Origin: CAXTEJ01 sp964243295
Lineage (GTDB): Bacteria > Actinomycetota > Actinomycetes > Actinomycetales > Angustibacteraceae
Reading direction: 5' to 3'
Assembly: GCA_964243295.1 (NCBI GenBank)
Contig: CAXTEJ010000038.1
Location: 1-29,678 of the forward strand
DNA: 29,678 nucleotides
In this document: positions 9,219 through 17,277 of the stretch, in pieces
Layout of the letters: each line of letters begins with the position of its first letter
Position numbering within the stretch: the first letter of the stretch is position 1
Made by a program: the position numbers and the translations under genes
Notes under the pieces: generated by a model
Database searches by the model: none
Told to the model about the DNA's origin: nothing
The model's input: only the letters and a program-made list of their open reading frames with translations

Positions 9219-10346
9219 CTAGCGCGGTGCTCCGTGGTGGATCGGGCCGTCGAGCTCGCCCAGCCGCTGCCCACGACCGCCCCAGCGCAGCTGGATGATC
9301 TCCGCCGCGATCGACACCGCGGTCTCCTCCGGGGTGCGCGCGCCGAGGTCGAGACCCACCGGCGAGCTCATGCGCGCGAGCTCGTCGGGCGTCAGGCCCG
9401 CCTCCCGCAGCCGGGCCAGGCGGTCCTCGTGCGTGCGACGTGAACCCATGGCGCCGACGTACGCGACAGGAAGGCGCAGCGCCACCTCCAGCAGCGGCAC
9501 GTCGAACTTCGGGTCGTGCGTCAGCACCGCCAGCACCGTCCGCGAGTCGACCGCCCCGGCCGCGGCCTGCTCGGCGAGGTAGCGGTGCGGCCACGCGACC
9601 ACGACCTCGTGGGCGTCGGGCAAGCGGGAGGTGGTGGCGAACACCGGCCGCGCGTCGCACACGGTCACGCGGTAGCCGAGGAAGGCGCCGATGCGTGCCA
9701 CCGCCGCCGCGAAGTCGATCGCGCCGAACACGAGCAGCCGCGGCTTGGGTGCGTACGACGCCACGAAGACCCGCATGCCCTCGCCGCGCCGCTCGCCGTC
9801 CGGCCCGAACGTCAGCGTCTCGGTGCGGCCCGAGGCGAGCAGCCCGCGCGCGTCGTCCGCGACGGCGGCGTCGGCGCGCGCGGACCCCAGCGTGCCGAGC
9901 GCCTCACCCTCCGGCCGGACGACGACCCGCCGGCCCACGCGGGCCGGGTCGGGGTGCTCGACCACCGTGCACACCGCCACCGGCCGGCCTGCCGACAGGT
10001 CGTCAGCCACCGCCTCGAGCTCGGGAAACGACTCGCGGTCGACGCGCTCGACGAACACGTCGAGGATGCCACCGCAGGTCAGCCCGACGGCGAAGGCCTC
10101 GTCGTCACTGACGCCGTACCGTTGCAGCACAGGGATTCTGGCCTCGACGACCTCCTGCGAGAGCTCGTAGACCGCGCCCTCGACGCAGCCGCCGCTGACA
10201 CTGCCGACGGCCTCGCCGCCGGGGCCGACGAGCATCGACGCGCCGGCCGGTCGCGGCGCCGAGCGCCACGTGGCCACGACCGTCGCGACGCCGACGCTCT
10301 GTCCTGCGCGCCACCAGTCGAGCAGCTCGTCCATGACCTCACGCAC
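9219..10346 (-). CDS. coxI: XdhC/CoxI-family molybdenum-cofactor maturation protein
   Basis: 375 residues. XdhC proteins bind molybdopterin cofactor, help its sulfuration and insert it into xanthine-dehydrogenase-type enzymes. The N-terminal XdhC_CoxI domain shows ATWRSAPRPAGASMLV and GSVSGGCVEGAV (C54), followed by TCGG near residue 90. The C-terminal XdhC Rossmann domain begins at about residue 203 with RLLVFGAIDFAAAVARIG and includes THDPKFDVPLL and YVGAMGSRRT. The start GTG 10346 lies inside the end of the CoxE-like gene (8-bp overlap) with GGAGGTGG as ribosome site; ATG 10334 is a less likely alternative. Its place in the cluster suits maturation of CoxSLM. Confidence 0.9.
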   Translation of the reverse strand: MREVMDELLDWWRAGQSVGVATVVATWRSAPRPAGASMLVGPGGEAVGSVSGGCVEGAVYELSQEVVEARIPVLQRYGVSDDEAFAVGLTCGGILDVFVERVDRESFPELEAVADDLSAGRPVAVCTVVEHPDPARVGRRVVVRPEGEALGTLGSARADAAVADDARGLLASGRTETLTFGPDGERRGEGMRVFVASYAPKPRLLVFGAIDFAAAVARIGAFLGYRVTVCDARPVFATTSRLPDAHEVVVAWPHRYLAEQAAAGAVDSRTVLAVLTHDPKFDVPLLEVALRLPVAYVGAMGSRRTHEDRLARLREAGLTPDELARMSSPVGLDLGARTPEETAVSIAAEIIQLRWGGRGQRLGELDGPIHHGAPR

Positions 10347-11499
10347 GCGAGACCACCTCCATCAGCCGGACGTAGGCCGCGACCGTGTGACCGGCCACGA
10401 AGTCGTCAACGTGCGGCAGCACCGCGGCGATGCCGCCCTGGACGGGGAGGTAGCCGTCCTTGCCCCGGTGCGGGTTGACCCAGACCACGCGGTGCGCCAG
10501 CAGCGACAGCCGCCGCACCTGCTCGCCGAGCAGCGCGGGGTCGCCGCGCTCCCAGCCGTCCGAGCACACGACGACCACGGCGCCGCGCGCCACACCCCGC
10601 TGGCCCCACCGGTCGACGAAGGCGCGCAGCGTCTCGCCGAGGCGCGTCCCGCCCGACCAGTCGGGCACCTGCTCGCCGGCCGCCCGCAGCGCCCGCTCGA
10701 CGTCGCGGTGCTCCATCGCCGGGGTGACCCGGGTCAGGCGGGTGCCGACGGTGAACACCTCGACGCGCGGACCGCGGCGGCCCGCGGCGGCGCGCGCGCC
10801 GGCGTGCGCCACCCGCAGCAGCACGTCGGCGTAGGGCGCCATCGACCCCGACACGTCGACCAGCCAGACGACTCGCCGCGTCCGGGGAACGGCTCTGCGG
10901 TGCTGCAGCGGTCCCGGCTCGCCGGCGCGCCGCAGCTCCTCGCGCAGCGTGCGCCGCACGTCGAGCTCGCCGTGGTGGGCGCTGCGGCGCCGCGACGAGG
11001 GCCGCAGCGGCAGCCGCACCGGCAGGGCGGCCACCAGCCGGCGCACCTGCTCGCGCGCCGCCCGGTCGAGCTCGGCGACGTCGCGGTGGCGCAGCACCTC
11101 GGTGGCGCTGGCGGCGGCCCGCAGGACGTCCTCGGGGTCGGCCTGCTCCTCGCGGGTGCCGCCCGCTCGCTCGTCGCCCGGCAGCGCGGCCAGCGGGCCG
11201 GCCTGAGCGCGCTGGTAGGGGTTCGCGGCGCCGTGGCGGGCCACCTTGCCGGAGAACCACGCCTCGAACACCGCGTCGTAGGGCCGCAGGTGGTCGGGGT
11301 CGGCGCACAGCGTGGCCCGCCCCGCCCAGAACAGCGCCTCACGGTCGAGCACACCGACCTGGTCGGCGGCGGCGAGGAACGCCGCGGTGCGGTCGGTGCT
11401 GCCCGGCACGCCGGCCGCCGCGACCGCGCGCGCGAACCCGGCCAGCAGCTCGAGGACGTCGGCGCCGGCGTCGCGCGGGGCCGCACCCGTGATCGGCAC
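10339..11499 (-). CDS. coxE: CoxE-like VWA-domain protein
   Basis: 386 residues. The C-terminal half is a von Willebrand A domain with a metal-ion-dependent adhesion site at D215-VSGS-219 (VWLVDVSGSM), then WSGGTRLGETL and VVCSDGWERGD. The N-terminal half is helical (AFLAAADQVGVLDREALFWAGRATLCADPDHL), as in CoxE. In Afipia/Oligotropha-type systems CoxE works with the MoxR-type ATPase CoxD to mature the Mo/Cu site of CO dehydrogenase. It starts at GTG 11499, three bases after the moxR stop. Since the enzyme here lacks the Cu-binding Cys, the pair may serve a different maturation step. Family is sure; role inferred. Confidence 0.88.
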   Translation of the reverse strand: MPITGAAPRDAGADVLELLAGFARAVAAAGVPGSTDRTAAFLAAADQVGVLDREALFWAGRATLCADPDHLRPYDAVFEAWFSGKVARHGAANPYQRAQAGPLAALPGDERAGGTREEQADPEDVLRAAASATEVLRHRDVAELDRAAREQVRRLVAALPVRLPLRPSSRRRSAHHGELDVRRTLREELRRAGEPGPLQHRRAVPRTRRVVWLVDVSGSMAPYADVLLRVAHAGARAAAGRRGPRVEVFTVGTRLTRVTPAMEHRDVERALRAAGEQVPDWSGGTRLGETLRAFVDRWGQRGVARGAVVVVCSDGWERGDPALLGEQVRRLSLLAHRVVWVNPHRGKDGYLPVQGGIAAVLPHVDDFVAGHTVAAYVRLMEVVSRA

Positions 11500-11502
11500 G
11501 GG

Positions 11503-12435
11503 TCAGCCGGCCAGCAGCCGGTCGAGGTCGGCACGCACGCGATCGGCGTCCTCGCGGTACTTCAGCACCGCGCCGAGCGTCGCGGCGGCCGTCTCGGTGT
11601 CCAAGTCGCGGGCGCCCAGCTCGACCAGGCAGCGCGCCCAGTCGAGGGTCTCGGCCACGCCGGGCGGCTTGAGCAGCCCCAGCCCGCGCAGCCGCTGCGC
11701 CACCGCGACGACCTGCCCGCGCAGCCCCTCGGTCACCTCCGGCAGCCGCACGCGCAGGATGTCGAGCTCGCGGGCCAGCGACGGGTGGTCGACCCAGTGG
11801 TAGAGGCAGCGGCGCTTGAGCGCGTCGTGCACCTCGCGGGTGCGGTTGGACGTGAGCACCACCAGCGGCGGCGTCGCGGCCCGCACCGTGCCCAGCTCGG
11901 GGATGCTCACCTCGTACGTCGACAGCACCTCCAGCAGGAACGCCTCGAACTCGTCGTCGGAGCGGTCGACCTCGTCGATCAGCAGCACCGAGGGGTTGTG
12001 GCGCAACGCTTTGAGGACGGGACGCTCGAGCAGGAACCGCTCGTCGAACAGCGACTGCTCGGCCGCCGCGACGTCGACCTTCTCGCCCTGCCCGCGCGCG
12101 ACCTCGAGGGCGCGCAGGTGGAGCACCTGGCGCGTGACGTCCCAGTCGTAGAGCGCCTGCGAGGCGTCGATGCCCTCGTAGCACTGCAGCCGCACGAGCT
12201 GTGCGCCCGTCACCTCGGCCAGCGCCTGCGCCAGCGCCGTCTTGCCGGTGCCCGGCTCGCCCTCGAGCAGCAGCGGGCGCCCGAGCCGCATCGCGAGCCA
12301 GGCGACCGTGGCGAGGCCCTCGTCGGGCAGGTAGCCGGTGGCGAGCAGCGCGTCGGCGAGGTCGCGGGGTGACTGAGGCAGCGCCGGCACCGCGGTGCCG
12401 GCGTCCGACCCACGCGCCGTCGCGTCGGTGCTCAT
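11503..12435 (-). CDS. coxD: MoxR-family AAA+ ATPase (CoxD-like)
   Basis: 310 residues from ATG 12435 (ATG 12444 adds three residues; neither has a strong ribosome site). Walker A is G59-EPGTGK-T66, Walker B is VLLIDEVDRSDDEFEAFLLEVLS, and TSNRTREVHDALKRRCLYHW is the sensor region with arginine finger. MoxR ATPases pair with a VWA protein to remodel or insert metal cofactors, and the next gene is such a VWA protein. This is probably the first gene of the leftward cluster, 57 bp from the divergent HD gene. The CoxD-type role is inferred from context. Confidence 0.9.
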   Translation of the reverse strand: MSTDATARGSDAGTAVPALPQSPRDLADALLATGYLPDEGLATVAWLAMRLGRPLLLEGEPGTGKTALAQALAEVTGAQLVRLQCYEGIDASQALYDWDVTRQVLHLRALEVARGQGEKVDVAAAEQSLFDERFLLERPVLKALRHNPSVLLIDEVDRSDDEFEAFLLEVLSTYEVSIPELGTVRAATPPLVVLTSNRTREVHDALKRRCLYHWVDHPSLARELDILRVRLPEVTEGLRGQVVAVAQRLRGLGLLKPPGVAETLDWARCLVELGARDLDTETAAATLGAVLKYREDADRVRADLDRLLAG

Positions 12436-12492
12436 GGCCCACATCGAACACCATGCCCCCGCCGGGCGGGACGGGTCGGCCACACTGGCGCG

Positions 12493-13128
12493 GTGGACGA
12501 GCTGCTCGGTCGCTGGCGTGCCCTGCACCCTCAGGCGGACTCCGCTGACTCCTCGAGCGCCGTCGACGCGTGGGGACGCGACCTGCTCGCGCTGTGGCGC
12601 CAGCCGCATCGCCGCTACCACGACGCGCTGCACCTGACCGAGGTGCTCGACCGCGTCGACCTGCTGGCCCGGCACGCCGCCGACCTCGACGCCGTCCGCC
12701 TGGCAGCGTGGACCCACGACGCCGTCTACGACCCCCGGGCCGCCGCCGGCGCCAACGAGACCGCGAGCGCCGACGTCGCCCGCGAAGCGCTCGCCGACCT
12801 CGCGCACCCGGCGGTGCGTGAGGTCGTCCGGCTGGTGCTGCTGACCGCCACCCACGACGCCGGCGGCGACGACCCCGACGGGCAGGTGCTGTGCGACGCC
12901 GACCTCGGGGTGCTGGCGGCAGGTGACGAGCGATACGCGCGCTACGCGGCCGGTGTGCGCGCCGAGTACGCGCACGTGCCCGACGACGCCTTCGCCGCCG
13001 GACGGTCAGCGGTGCTGGAGCAGCTGCTCGCACACGACCGGCTGTTCGCGACGGCGACCGCCTACGAGCTGTGGGAGCGGCGGGCGCGGGCCAACGTCGA
13101 GGCCGAGCTGCGCTCGCTGCGTCACTGA
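12493..13128 (+). CDS. HD-domain metal-dependent phosphohydrolase
   Basis: 211 residues. H43 and H47 in RRYHDALHLTEVL, H75-D76 in WTHDAVYD and a later Asp in CDADLGVLA match the metal ligands of a bacterial HD-domain family usually annotated as predicted metal-dependent phosphohydrolase. The true substrate is unknown; nucleotides are the usual guess. Start GTG 12493 has no Shine-Dalgarno sequence, but CACACT sits exactly 6 nt upstream, as in other likely leaderless genes here. The stop overlaps the end of the convergent alcohol dehydrogenase by 7 bp. Confidence 0.85.
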   Translation: MDELLGRWRALHPQADSADSSSAVDAWGRDLLALWRQPHRRYHDALHLTEVLDRVDLLARHAADLDAVRLAAWTHDAVYDPRAAAGANETASADVAREALADLAHPAVREVVRLVLLTATHDAGGDDPDGQVLCDADLGVLAAGDERYARYAAGVRAEYAHVPDDAFAAGRSAVLEQLLAHDRLFATATAYELWERRARANVEAELRSLRH

Positions 13129-14165
13129 GGCCGCAGGACCGCCACGGTCATGCCCGCGGTCGCCGGGGCGCCGTCGAGGGCGGCGAGCGCCGCGGGCAGG
13201 TCGTCGAGGCCGACCGTGCGGCCGACGAGCCGGTCGGGGCGCAGTGCGCCCGAGACGACGAGCTCGAGCATCGCGGGGTAGTCGGCCGCCGCCATGCCGT
13301 GGCTGCCGAGCACGTCGAGCTCGTGGCCGATGACGCGCTCCATGGGCACCCGCGGGCGGCCGGTCGCCGTCGGCAGCAGGCCGATCTGCACCTGCCGGCC
13401 GCGGCGGCGCAGGGCGAGCACCGAGTCGGCGCAGGTGCCCTCGGAGCCGAAGGCGTCGGTGCTGACGTGGGCACCGCCGTCCGTCGCGTCCGTGACTGCC
13501 GCGGGGACGTCGTCCGACCCGTCGAGGAGGACCTCGGCGCCCAGCTCGCGCGCCAGGTCGAGCGCGGCCGGCGAGACGTCGACGGCCACCACCCGCGCAC
13601 CGACGGCGACGCCGATCATCACCGCCGCGAGCCCGACGCCGCCGCACCCGTGCACCGACAGCCACTCCCCGGGCTGCAGCCGCGCGCGCGCCGTCAGCCC
13701 GCGGTAGGCGGTCGCGAAGCGGCAGCCGAGGCTGGCGGCCGCCACGGCGCCGAGGGCGTCGGGCAGCGCGACGAGGTTGACGTCGGCCTCGTCGAGCGCC
13801 ACCAGCTCGGCGAACGAGCCCCAGCCGGTGAACCCGGGCTGCGTCTGGTGGGGGCACACCTGACCGTCGCCCGCGGCGCAGACGGCGCAGCGCCCGCAGG
13901 CGACGACGAAGGGCACCGTGACCCGCGCGCCGGGCCGCCAGCGGCGCACGTCGGCGCCGACCGCGACGACCGTGCCGGCCAGCTCGTGGCCCGGCACGTG
14001 CGGCAGCACCACGCCGCCGTCGTGGCCGCGCCAGGCGTGCCAGTCGCTGCGGCACAGGCCCGTCGCGTCGACGCGCACGACCACCCCCCGCGGCGCCGGC
14101 GCCGGGTCGGGCACCTCCCGCACCGAGGCCGGCTCCCCGAACGACTCCACGACCACCGCGCGCAT
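13122..14165 (-). CDS. Zinc-dependent alcohol dehydrogenase (MDR superfamily)
   Basis: 347 residues, NAD(P)-dependent. The catalytic zinc ligands are C38, H60-E61 (GHELAG) and C148. The structural zinc site is complete: C90, C93, C96 and C104. The Rossmann motif GCGGVGLA starts at G173, and the following AVDVSP puts an acidic Asp at the end of strand two, which favours NAD over NADP. Such enzymes oxidise primary or secondary alcohols or formaldehyde adducts; I cannot narrow the substrate. Start ATG 14165 is preceded by GAGG at a spacing of 8. It is convergent with the HD gene and 24 bp downstream of the DUF4031 gene, possibly in one transcript with it. Confidence 0.9.
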   Translation of the reverse strand: MRAVVVESFGEPASVREVPDPAPAPRGVVVRVDATGLCRSDWHAWRGHDGGVVLPHVPGHELAGTVVAVGADVRRWRPGARVTVPFVVACGRCAVCAAGDGQVCPHQTQPGFTGWGSFAELVALDEADVNLVALPDALGAVAAASLGCRFATAYRGLTARARLQPGEWLSVHGCGGVGLAAVMIGVAVGARVVAVDVSPAALDLARELGAEVLLDGSDDVPAAVTDATDGGAHVSTDAFGSEGTCADSVLALRRRGRQVQIGLLPTATGRPRVPMERVIGHELDVLGSHGMAAADYPAMLELVVSGALRPDRLVGRTVGLDDLPAALAALDGAPATAGMTVAVLRPQ

Positions 14166-14189
14166 GCGGCCATCCTCGCGCCACCCGCC

Positions 14190-14825
14190 TCAGCCCGGAC
14201 GACGGCCCCGCAGGTGACAGGCCAGCGCGGCGAGCAGCGGCGCCACCGGGGCGAGGTCGCCGCCGATCGCGCCGGCCTCGACGTGCGCGAGGTCGTCGCG
14301 GCGGCCGGACCGCAGGGCGAGGTGCCGCCACGTCGCGGCGACCGGGCCGGGCCGCAGCCGCAGGTAGCCGCAGCGGGGGTCGTCGGGCCCGGCGAGGGGT
14401 AGCCCCGGCGCACCGTCTTCGACGGCCACGGCGAGCCGGCCCTCGTCGTCCGGGGCGAGGAGGAGGTCGGGGCCGAGCGGCGCGCCGAGCGGCTCGAGCC
14501 TCGACGCGACGGCGTCCACCGGAGCCCTCCAGCCGCCGTCGTCGAGGGTCAGCAGCACGCGCTCGCCCTTGCGCTTGGGCAGCCGCAGACCGCTGTGCTG
14601 CAACGCTCTCACGAGCACCCGACCGTCGACGAGCCGGGCACCGGCCGCGACGACGGCGTCGTGACGCTCGTCGGGCACGTCGTAGTGGTCGCCCTCGAAG
14701 GAGCGTCGCGGCAGACCCGCGGCGGCGGCGAAGGCGTGCAGCTCGGCCAGCGAGCGGTCGCTCACCAGGTGGGCCCAGAGCCGGCCGTGAGCCGGCCACC
14801 GGGGCGTGTCGATCAGCACGGCCAC
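14190..14825 (-). CDS. DUF4031-domain protein with an uncharacterised C-terminal extension
   Basis: 211 residues. The first ~80 (MAVLIDTPRWPAHGRLWAHLVSD, then FEGDHYDVPDERHDAVVAAGA) match the DUF4031 pattern of actinobacteria; function unknown. The remainder (ERVLLTLDDGGWRAPVDAVAS, DDPRCGYLRLRPGPVAATWRHLAL) looks like a second small domain that I do not recognise. Start GTG 14825 is supported by TACCCT exactly 6 nt upstream (leaderless type) and by the usual M-x-VLID N-terminus; GTG 14819 is the alternative. Confidence 0.72.
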   Translation of the reverse strand: MAVLIDTPRWPAHGRLWAHLVSDRSLAELHAFAAAAGLPRRSFEGDHYDVPDERHDAVVAAGARLVDGRVLVRALQHSGLRLPKRKGERVLLTLDDGGWRAPVDAVASRLEPLGAPLGPDLLLAPDDEGRLAVAVEDGAPGLPLAGPDDPRCGYLRLRPGPVAATWRHLALRSGRRDDLAHVEAGAIGGDLAPVAPLLAALACHLRGRRPG

Positions 14826-14942
14826 CTCGCCAGGGTAGGCGCCGGGCCTGTGGACGACGCCAGCGGCGCAGCGACCGACAGGCCTAGCGTCATCGGCACC
14901 ACAGCAGCATCACGGGAGCAGGACCGATCGAAGGGGCCCAGC

Positions 14943-15233
14943 ATGAGCAGCCAGTTCCAGGTCGACACCGACCGCATCGCCGCGTCGTCCGGCGACGTCG
15001 CGCGCATCAGCGCCGACATCGAGGCGACCGTCTCGGCCATGATGGCCCGGCTCACCGCGCTGCAGGACGCGTGGCGCGGCGAGGCCTCGGGCCGCTTCCA
15101 GGACGTCGTGCACGAGTGGCGCGGCACCCAGGCCCGCGTGCGCGAGTCGCTCGACCACGTGTCGCGCGCGCTCGGCCAGGCCGGTCAGCAGTACGCCGCG
15201 GCCGAGCAGCAGAACGCCGCGATGTTCCGCTGA
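14943..15233 (+). CDS. WXG100-family (ESAT-6-like) small secreted protein
   Basis: 96 residues forming two helices around a W44-R-G46 turn, the WXG signature of type VII secretion substrates. The C-terminus carries Y84-AAA-E88, matching the YxxxD/E export signal. The ribosome site AAGGGG lies 7 nt before ATG 14943, and TAGCGT at 14884-14889 is a possible -10 box. No partner WXG100 gene, EccC ATPase or other type VII part is nearby, so it is an orphan here and may act as a homodimer. Its end is 14 bp from the convergent ABC exporter. Confidence 0.88.
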   Translation: MSSQFQVDTDRIAASSGDVARISADIEATVSAMMARLTALQDAWRGEASGRFQDVVHEWRGTQARVRESLDHVSRALGQAGQQYAAAEQQNAAMFR

Positions 15234-15247
15234 CCGAGCGCGCGCCG

Positions 15248-16966
15248 TCAGGCGAGCATCTGGGTCGTGGCCAGCTCGCGGTAGAGCGGGCTGGCCTCGA
15301 CCAGCTCGCGGTGGGTGCCCCTCGCGACCACGCGGCCCTGGTCGAGCACCACGATGAGGTCGCTGCCCACGACCGTCGAGAGCCGGTGGGCGACGACGAG
15401 CACCGTGCGGTCGACCGCCACCGCGTCGACGGCGGCCTGCAGCGCCGCCTCGTTGCGGCTGTCGAGGCTGGACGTCGGCTCGTCGAGCAGCAGCACCGAC
15501 GGCGCCGCGAGCAGCACGCGGGCGATCGCCAGGCGCTGCCGCTCGCCACCCGACAGCAGCACGCCCTCGTCGCCGACCTGGCTGTCCAGGCCCAGCGGGG
15601 CGCGCTCGACCAGCCCGGTGAGGTTGACCGACGCGAGCACCCGGTGCAGGGCGGCGTCGTCGGCGTCGGGCGCACCGAGCAGCAGGTTGTCGCGCAGCGA
15701 GCCCGCCAGCACCGGGGCGTCCTGCTCGACGTAGCCGAGGCGCGCGCGCAGCACCGAGCGCGGCAGCTGCCGCACGTCGACGCCGTCGAGTGAGATCGTG
15801 CCGGACGTCGGCTCGTAGAACCGCTCGGCGAGCGCCAGCAGCGTCGACTTGCCCGCACCCGAGGGCCCGACCAGCGCCACCCGCTGCCCGCGCCTGACGG
15901 CGAGGTCGACCCCGCGCAGCACCGGCACGCCGCCGGCGTAGTCGAAGTCGACGCCGTCGAACGCCAGCACCGCGGGGTCGGCGTCCGCCGCGCGCGGCGG
16001 GGTGGCAGGCAGCTCCCTCTCGTCGTCGGTCTCGGTGGGCAGGGCCGCCACCTCGTCGATGCGGGTCAGCGACCCCAGCCCGGTCTGGATCGCCGTCCAG
16101 GCTTGCAGCGCCTGCCCGACGGGCTGGACGAACAGGAACAGGTAGAGCACGAACGCGACGAGGTCGGCCACGCTGATCGCCCCCGACGCCACCCGGGCCC
16201 CGCCGATGCCGAGCACCGACAGGAAGGCGCCCTGCACGGCGAGGCCCGCGAACGGCGCGACGATCGCCGACACCCGCGCCACCCGCAGCCCCGAGTCGTA
16301 CGCAGACCGCGCACCGGCCGCCATCACGTCGGCCTCGCGGTCCTCCGCGCCCGCCGCCCTGATCGTGCGCACGGCGCCCAGCGCGCGCTCGACGGCCGCG
16401 GTCATGGCGCCCACGGCCTCCTGGGCCTGCGTGCTGAGCCGGCGCACCTGGCGGGTGTAGCTGATCACGACCACGGCGCCGACCCCCACGGTGCCCAGCG
16501 TGACGGCGAGCAGCACCGGGTCGAGCAGCGCCATCAGCACCACGGCACCGACGGCGACGACCACGCCGGCGAGCAGGTCGACCAGGCCCGAGGTGACGAC
16601 CGCCTTGAGCAGCGTGGTGTCGGCGCCCACGCGCGACATCAGGTCACCGGTGCGCCGCGCCTCCAGCTCGGCCACCGGCAGCCGCACCAGCCGGTGCACC
16701 AGGGTCGTGCGCGTCGCCAGCACCACGCTCTCGGCAGCACGCTGCAGCAGGAACTGCTCGACCCCCGACAGCACGGTCGAGACCAGGATGACGACGACGA
16801 GCAGCAGCACGGGCGCGGCGAGAGCGTCCTTCGCCTGCACCGCGTCGAGCACCCGGCGCACGAGCAGCGGTTGCGCCAGCGAGGCGCCGGCGCTGACCAG
16901 CGACAGCAGCGCGACGACGCCGAGCGCCCCCCGGTGCGGCTGCAGCAGCTGCCAGAGCCGGCTCAA
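15248..16966 (-). CDS. ABC exporter, fused membrane and ATPase domains
   Basis: A 572-residue half-transporter of the MsbA/multidrug type. Six membrane helices occupy about residues 15-300. The ATPase domain has Walker A G367-PSGAGKST-375, Q-loop YVEQDAPVLAGSLRDN, signature LSGGERQRLAIAR, Walker B with D495-E496 (VLLLDEPTSSLD) and H-loop AHRLST. All motifs are intact, so it should hydrolyse ATP as a homodimer. The start is TTG 16966, overlapping the stop of the small HTH gene (TTGA), so the two are translationally coupled and probably share the promoter at 17211-17243. The cargo is unknown; the HTH gene suggests export of a compound that the regulator senses or whose level it controls. Confidence 0.92.
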   Translation of the reverse strand: MSRLWQLLQPHRGALGVVALLSLVSAGASLAQPLLVRRVLDAVQAKDALAAPVLLLVVVILVSTVLSGVEQFLLQRAAESVVLATRTTLVHRLVRLPVAELEARRTGDLMSRVGADTTLLKAVVTSGLVDLLAGVVVAVGAVVLMALLDPVLLAVTLGTVGVGAVVVISYTRQVRRLSTQAQEAVGAMTAAVERALGAVRTIRAAGAEDREADVMAAGARSAYDSGLRVARVSAIVAPFAGLAVQGAFLSVLGIGGARVASGAISVADLVAFVLYLFLFVQPVGQALQAWTAIQTGLGSLTRIDEVAALPTETDDERELPATPPRAADADPAVLAFDGVDFDYAGGVPVLRGVDLAVRRGQRVALVGPSGAGKSTLLALAERFYEPTSGTISLDGVDVRQLPRSVLRARLGYVEQDAPVLAGSLRDNLLLGAPDADDAALHRVLASVNLTGLVERAPLGLDSQVGDEGVLLSGGERQRLAIARVLLAAPSVLLLDEPTSSLDSRNEAALQAAVDAVAVDRTVLVVAHRLSTVVGSDLIVVLDQGRVVARGTHRELVEASPLYRELATTQMLA

Positions 16967-17193
16967 CGCCGTGACAGCAGGCCGGCGCCGTACTTCTTGT
17001 GCACCGCCTGCCGACTGACACCGAGCAGGGCGGCGATTTCGGCCCAGCTGAGCCCGCGGTTGCGGGCGGCCCGCACCTGCACCCCCTCGAGCCGCTCGAG
17101 CTCGCGACGGGCCTGCGCGGCCGCCACCAGTCCATCGATCGGGTCGTCGTCTCCTGCCGAGCGCACCAGTGCCACCAGGTCCTCCAGATCCAT
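16963..17193 (-). CDS. Small helix-turn-helix regulator co-transcribed with the ABC exporter
   Basis: 76 residues. A helical N-terminal half (residues 1-45) precedes a helix-turn-helix at about 47-67: RGLSWAEIAALLGVSRQAVHKKY. There is no obvious ligand-binding domain. GAGGGGG lies upstream of ATG 17193. The gene is transcribed from TTGACA-N17-TAGGTT, whose boxes lie inside two copies of TGTCAAC-N4-GTTGAC, so autorepression by this protein is likely. It overlaps the exporter start by four bases. The ligand, if any, is unknown. Confidence 0.85.
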   Translation of the reverse strand: MDLEDLVALVRSAGDDDPIDGLVAAAQARRELERLEGVQVRAARNRGLSWAEIAALLGVSRQAVHKKYGAGLLSRR

Positions 17194-17210
17194 GCCGCCC
17201 CCTCGTCAGC

Positions 17211-17228
17211 TGTCAACCTACGTTGACG
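17211..17228. promoter_or_regulatory. Palindromic operator 1, covering the -10 box of the HTH-exporter operon
   Basis: TGTCAAC (17211-17217), CTAC, then GTTGACG (17222-17228). The minus-strand -10 box TAGGTT (17220-17215) lies inside it. It shares the arms of the second palindrome 27 bp away, centre to centre. Confidence 0.75.
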
Positions 17229-17243
17229 CATCGCCGCTGTCAA
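17215..17243 (-). promoter_or_regulatory. Promoter of the HTH-ABC exporter operon
   Basis: TTGACA (17243-17238), 17 bp, TAGGTT (17220-17215), a near-consensus housekeeping promoter whose transcript would start about 15 nt before the HTH start codon at 17193. Both boxes are inside operator palindromes. Confidence 0.75.
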
Positions 17244-17255
17244 CCCATGTTGACA
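17238..17255. promoter_or_regulatory. Palindromic operator 2, covering the -35 box of the HTH-exporter operon
   Basis: TGTCAAC (17238-17244), CCAT, then GTTGACA (17249-17255), a perfect 7-bp inverted repeat. The minus-strand -35 box TTGACA (17243-17238) is its left arm; 17 bp separate it from TAGGTT. The right edge is 22 bp from the divergent DUF309 start, so that gene may be affected too. Confidence 0.78.
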
Positions 17256-17265
17256 CAGGTGCTCG

Positions 17266-17271
17266 TAGGCT
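17266..17271 (+). promoter_or_regulatory. -10 box of the DUF309 gene, leaderless type
   Basis: TAGGCT lies exactly 6 nt before ATG 17278, and there is no Shine-Dalgarno sequence. Transcription would begin at or next to the start codon. Confidence 0.55.
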
Positions 17272-17277
17272 GGCGTC

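Noticed and set aside
10270..12372. Plus-strand open frame of 700 codons
   Set aside because: It lies opposite the XdhC, CoxE and MoxR genes, all of which have clear motifs; the reverse translation is low-complexity.
13006..14799. Minus-strand frame of 597 codons across three genes
   Set aside because: It crosses the ends of an alcohol dehydrogenase and a DUF4031 gene and is an Arg/Ala-rich shadow.
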